Assembly (NCBI RefSeq): GCF_013415115.1
Contig: NZ_JACCDD010000001.1
Location: 124,001-188,000, forward strand
Origin: Vreelandella zhaodongensis
GTDB lineage: Bacteria; Pseudomonadota; Gammaproteobacteria; Pseudomonadales; Halomonadaceae
DNA length: 64,000 nucleotides
Reading direction: 5' to 3'
Shown: positions 61,854 through 64,000 of the stretch, in pieces
Numbering within the stretch: the stretch's first letter is position 1
Layout of the letters: each line of letters begins with the position of its first letter
Program-made: the position numbers and the translations under genes
The notes under the pieces: model-generated
Seen by the model: only the letters and a program-made list of their open reading frames with translations
The model's database searches: none
What the model was told of the DNA's origin: nothing

Positions 61854-63487
61854 GTGACCTGATTGCGACTCAAACGCCCTATCGCACGCTGCGAGTGCAT
61901 CGGCTGGATAATGTCCGCGTTGCCTTGACGGACTTGCCTGCGGGCATGGTGATTGAGGATCAAGGCGTCAATATCAAGCTTCCTGGGCCTGTGCGCCATA
62001 AGCATAAGTTCGTACTTCGCGATATGGCTGTTGGCGAGATGGTGATTATGTACGGGGTTAGAGTCGGTAAAGTGACCCAGCCCATTGCGGCAGGTGAGGC
62101 CATTACGACCGACAACCTGGTGCACTCGACGGAGGATTTACCTGCCAGTGCTCGCCAGGATGCATGGCAGCCCCCCGAAGTAACCGCGTTCGAGAAGACA
62201 ACCTTTGACGGTTATCACCGCCCTGGCGGCCGAGTGGGAACAGCTAATGTTTGGTTAGTGGTGCCCTTGGTGTTTTGTGAGAACCGTAATATCGAAGTGT
62301 TGCGCCAGTGCGTGGCTGATGCCCTAGGGGACGACCCTTTTTATGACTACAAACGCATGGCGAGGCAGTTATTGCACGGGGAAGATGCCCCTGAGTCAGC
62401 TGTAACCGCTGGTGAACGGCTATTCCCCAACGTTGATGGTGTGCGTTTTCTTGTTCATCAGTTGGGTTGCGGTGGCACGGACAGCGATGCCGGAGCACTT
62501 TGCCAGCTACTGGCGGGTTACATCTGTCATCCCAATGTGGCGGGCGCAACGGTACTTAGCCTGGGTTGCCAGAAAGCGCAGATTACTATGCTGCAAGAGG
62601 CCATTAGCGCACGTGATCCCAATGGCTACAAGTCCGTCAGCTATTTCGAGCAGCAACGCTCTGAAAGCGAGGAGATGTTGATTCGTAATGCCCTGACAGC
62701 GATTTTTGATGGCCTTAAGCAGGCCAATCAAGCGACACGGCAGCCAGCGCCGCTCTCTGAACTAACGTTGGGCGTTGAGTGCGGCGGCTCGGATGGTTTT
62801 TCCGGAATCTCTGCCAATCCAGTGGTAGGAGCCGTGGTGGATCGTCTTGTGGCACTGGGCGGCAGCGGTATTTTGAGTGAGTTCCCGGAGCTGTGTGGTG
62901 TTGAGCATGAGTTGCTTGCCCGTTGCAGTGAGCCGCGAGTGGCGGAGCGATTTGCGTCATTAATGTCGGCTTATCAGCGTCACGCTCAGGCAGTAGGGGC
63001 CGATTTCTCTATGAATCCTTCACCGGGCAACGTGCGTGATGGTTTGATCACTGACGCCATCAAGTCGGCCGGTGCTGCTAAGAAAGGGGGCGACAGCCCC
63101 GTGGTGGATGTGCTCGATTACACCGAACCCATGGTTCGCAAGGGGCTTAATCTACTCTGCACGCCTGGCAATGATGTCGAGTCTACCACCGGACTGGTTG
63201 GCTCCGGCGCCAACCTTGTGTTGTTTACCACTGGCTTAGGCACACCCACCGGTAACCCCGTGGCACCAGTGATCAAAATTGCCAGTAATAGCGAATTAGC
63301 GTGCCGGATGAGCGATGTGATCGATTTTGATGCAGGCCCGATTATTCGTGGTGAAGCTGATATCGCTGAGTTGGCGGATCAGCTGCTGAGCCTATGCATT
63401 GACACTGCATCGGGTCGCTATTTGACCAAGGCAGAACGTTTAGCGCAGCTGGACTTTATGCCTTGGAAACGGGGAGTGTCGCTGTGA
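61850..63487 (+). CDS. Altronate dehydratase family protein (UxaA type, two-domain)
   Basis: A 545-aa iron-dependent dehydratase: D-altronate to 2-keto-3-deoxy-D-gluconate. The N-terminal SAF domain (residues 1-100; VALTDLPAGMVIEDQ, HKFVLRDMAVGEMVIMYGVRVGKV) is fused to the main catalytic domain (about 125-540; FDGYHRPGGRVGTANVWLVVPLVFCENRN, VHQLGCGGTDSDA, LGVECGGSDGFSGISANP, FTTGLGTPTGNPVAPVIKIASNS). A galactarate dehydratase or D-altronate homologue acting on another aldonate cannot be excluded. ATGA and GTGA couplings tie it to both neighbours. Confidence 0.88.
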   Translation: MSDLIATQTPYRTLRVHRLDNVRVALTDLPAGMVIEDQGVNIKLPGPVRHKHKFVLRDMAVGEMVIMYGVRVGKVTQPIAAGEAITTDNLVHSTEDLPASARQDAWQPPEVTAFEKTTFDGYHRPGGRVGTANVWLVVPLVFCENRNIEVLRQCVADALGDDPFYDYKRMARQLLHGEDAPESAVTAGERLFPNVDGVRFLVHQLGCGGTDSDAGALCQLLAGYICHPNVAGATVLSLGCQKAQITMLQEAISARDPNGYKSVSYFEQQRSESEEMLIRNALTAIFDGLKQANQATRQPAPLSELTLGVECGGSDGFSGISANPVVGAVVDRLVALGGSGILSEFPELCGVEHELLARCSEPRVAERFASLMSAYQRHAQAVGADFSMNPSPGNVRDGLITDAIKSAGAAKKGGDSPVVDVLDYTEPMVRKGLNLLCTPGNDVESTTGLVGSGANLVLFTTGLGTPTGNPVAPVIKIASNSELACRMSDVIDFDAGPIIRGEADIAELADQLLSLCIDTASGRYLTKAERLAQLDFMPWKRGVSL

Positions 63488-64000
63488 AATTGTCGTTGCC
63501 CCAGGCGACTATCGTCCAGTTTGGCACCAGCCGTTTTCTGCTTGGTCATGTTGCCGCCTTTGCTGGCGCGGCAATTGAAAACAGCAGTAGCCAAGAGGCT
63601 GTGCTGGTCGTACAAACGTCGCAGCGTCCAGAAGGTAAAATCAAGGCAGCTGCTCTGGCACGGGAAGGAAGCTACCCGCTGCATATTAAGGGGCTGCGCG
63701 ATGGCCAGCGGGTTGATGAGCGATGCTCAATAGCTAGTATTGCAGGCAGCCTGATTGCTCAAGAGCAGTGGCAGGCGTTGGAACATCACTTTATCAATAC
63801 GGCACGCTGGGTGGTTTCCAATACGGGGGATAGTGGCTACCAAGTGGCCGACGATTCTAGTCTGGCGGCTCTGCCCAGGAGTTTTCCAGGCAAACTTACC
63901 AAACTTCTCTACGCGCGCTTCCAGGCAGGGCGGCCAGGGCTAACCATGCTGCCCTGTGAGTTGCTCAGCAGAAATGGACAGGTACTTAAAAAGATCGTGG
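63484..64000 (+). CDS. Tagaturonate reductase-like (mannitol dehydrogenase family), 3' end outside window
   Basis: The first 172 codons of a long-chain polyol dehydrogenase, open to the right edge. The GTG start at 63484 overlaps the previous TGA. The N-terminal motif IVQFGTSRFLLGHVAAFA is the cofactor loop of UxaB-type enzymes, followed by VVQTSQRPEGK and VVSNTGDSGYQVAD, which are typical of UxaB rather than mannitol dehydrogenases. It would reduce D-tagaturonate to D-altronate, the substrate of the preceding enzyme. Confidence 0.85.
   Translation, partial: MKLSLPQATIVQFGTSRFLLGHVAAFAGAAIENSSSQEAVLVVQTSQRPEGKIKAAALAREGSYPLHIKGLRDGQRVDERCSIASIAGSLIAQEQWQALEHHFINTARWVVSNTGDSGYQVADDSSLAALPRSFPGKLTKLLYARFQAGRPGLTMLPCELLSRNGQVLKKIV

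Overview
The window reads as the chromosome of a moderately GC-rich gammaproteobacterium. It is most likely a member of the Halomonadaceae (Halomonas/Vreelandella type). This is inferred from the protein flavours and from the mix of osmolyte and amine catabolism (BCCT carrier, carnitine, histidine, GABA, TRAP uptake) with surface-polymer genes. No rRNA or other decisive marker is present.

Layout. (1) 1-3085, minus: an archaic (Csu-type) chaperone-usher pilus operon that runs off the left edge. (2) 3554-5444, plus: gdhA and rnk. (3) 5598-20692, minus: a tightly overlapping seven-gene operon, kpsC - kpsS - short-chain reductase - alkaline-phosphatase-superfamily membrane protein - 2467-aa reducing type I PKS - alpha-oxoamine synthase - rfaH. 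This matches in content the rhizobial rkp-1 (rkpA/G/H/I/J) capsule region and looks like a dedicated lipid-making line coupled to Kdo-linker capsule enzymes. A divergent membrane diguanylate cyclase (20967-23012) borders it. (4) An AEC transporter and tRNA-Arg(CCT). Directly behind the tRNA lies a 4.6 kb AT-rich island (24.2-29.0 kb) holding a three-gene ABC-three-component-like conflict system: a DUF4297/Cap4-like nuclease, a small winged-helix-like middle protein and a Rad50/SMC-like ATPase. The island is bracketed by two pairs of direct repeats and has a G10 tract in the translation start region of its first gene. (5) 29.1-34.5 kb: two small proteins, then gabD-gabT and a GntR/FCD regulator. 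(6) 34.6-37.6 kb, minus: a TRAP transporter. (7) 38.1-47.5 kb: histidine utilisation (hutI-G-U-H and a permease on minus; yjiH-type carrier on plus; hutC repressor), with two HutC-type palindromes in the divergent promoter region. (8) 47.6-48.9 kb: a secreted cyanophycinase-like peptidase. (9) 49.3-54.5 kb: L-carnitine catabolism (GlxA/CdhR-type regulator, BCCT carrier, thioesterase, carnitine dehydrogenase, BKACE cleavage enzyme). (10) 54.6-58.0 kb, plus: an amidase, then two RNA methyltransferases (cmoM, rsmC). (11) 58.0-64.0 kb: a sugar-acid cluster (FCD regulator, SDR, FAH-family hydrolase, zinc dehydrogenase, altronate dehydratase, tagaturonate reductase) running off the right edge.

How the genes work together. 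In region 3 the PKS (KS-AT-DH-degenerate MT-ER-KR-ACP, no thioesterase) can build a saturated acyl-ACP. The oxoamine synthase can release it by condensation with an amino acid, and the SDR can reduce the ketone, giving a sphingoid-base-like lipid. The phosphatase-superfamily protein and KpsC/KpsS would then tie this to the capsule. The final lipid and its link to the polysaccharide are inference. Region 7 is a complete four-step hut pathway ending in formiminoglutamase. Region 9 takes carnitine to glycine betaine. Region 11 can take L-galactonate or tagaturonate through altronate to a 2-keto-3-deoxy acid, and may finish by oxidation plus hydrolysis rather than by a kinase and aldolase.

Start codons were re-chosen from Shine-Dalgarno sites and family lengths in many genes. 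Names rest on motifs and remembered family signatures, with no database search.
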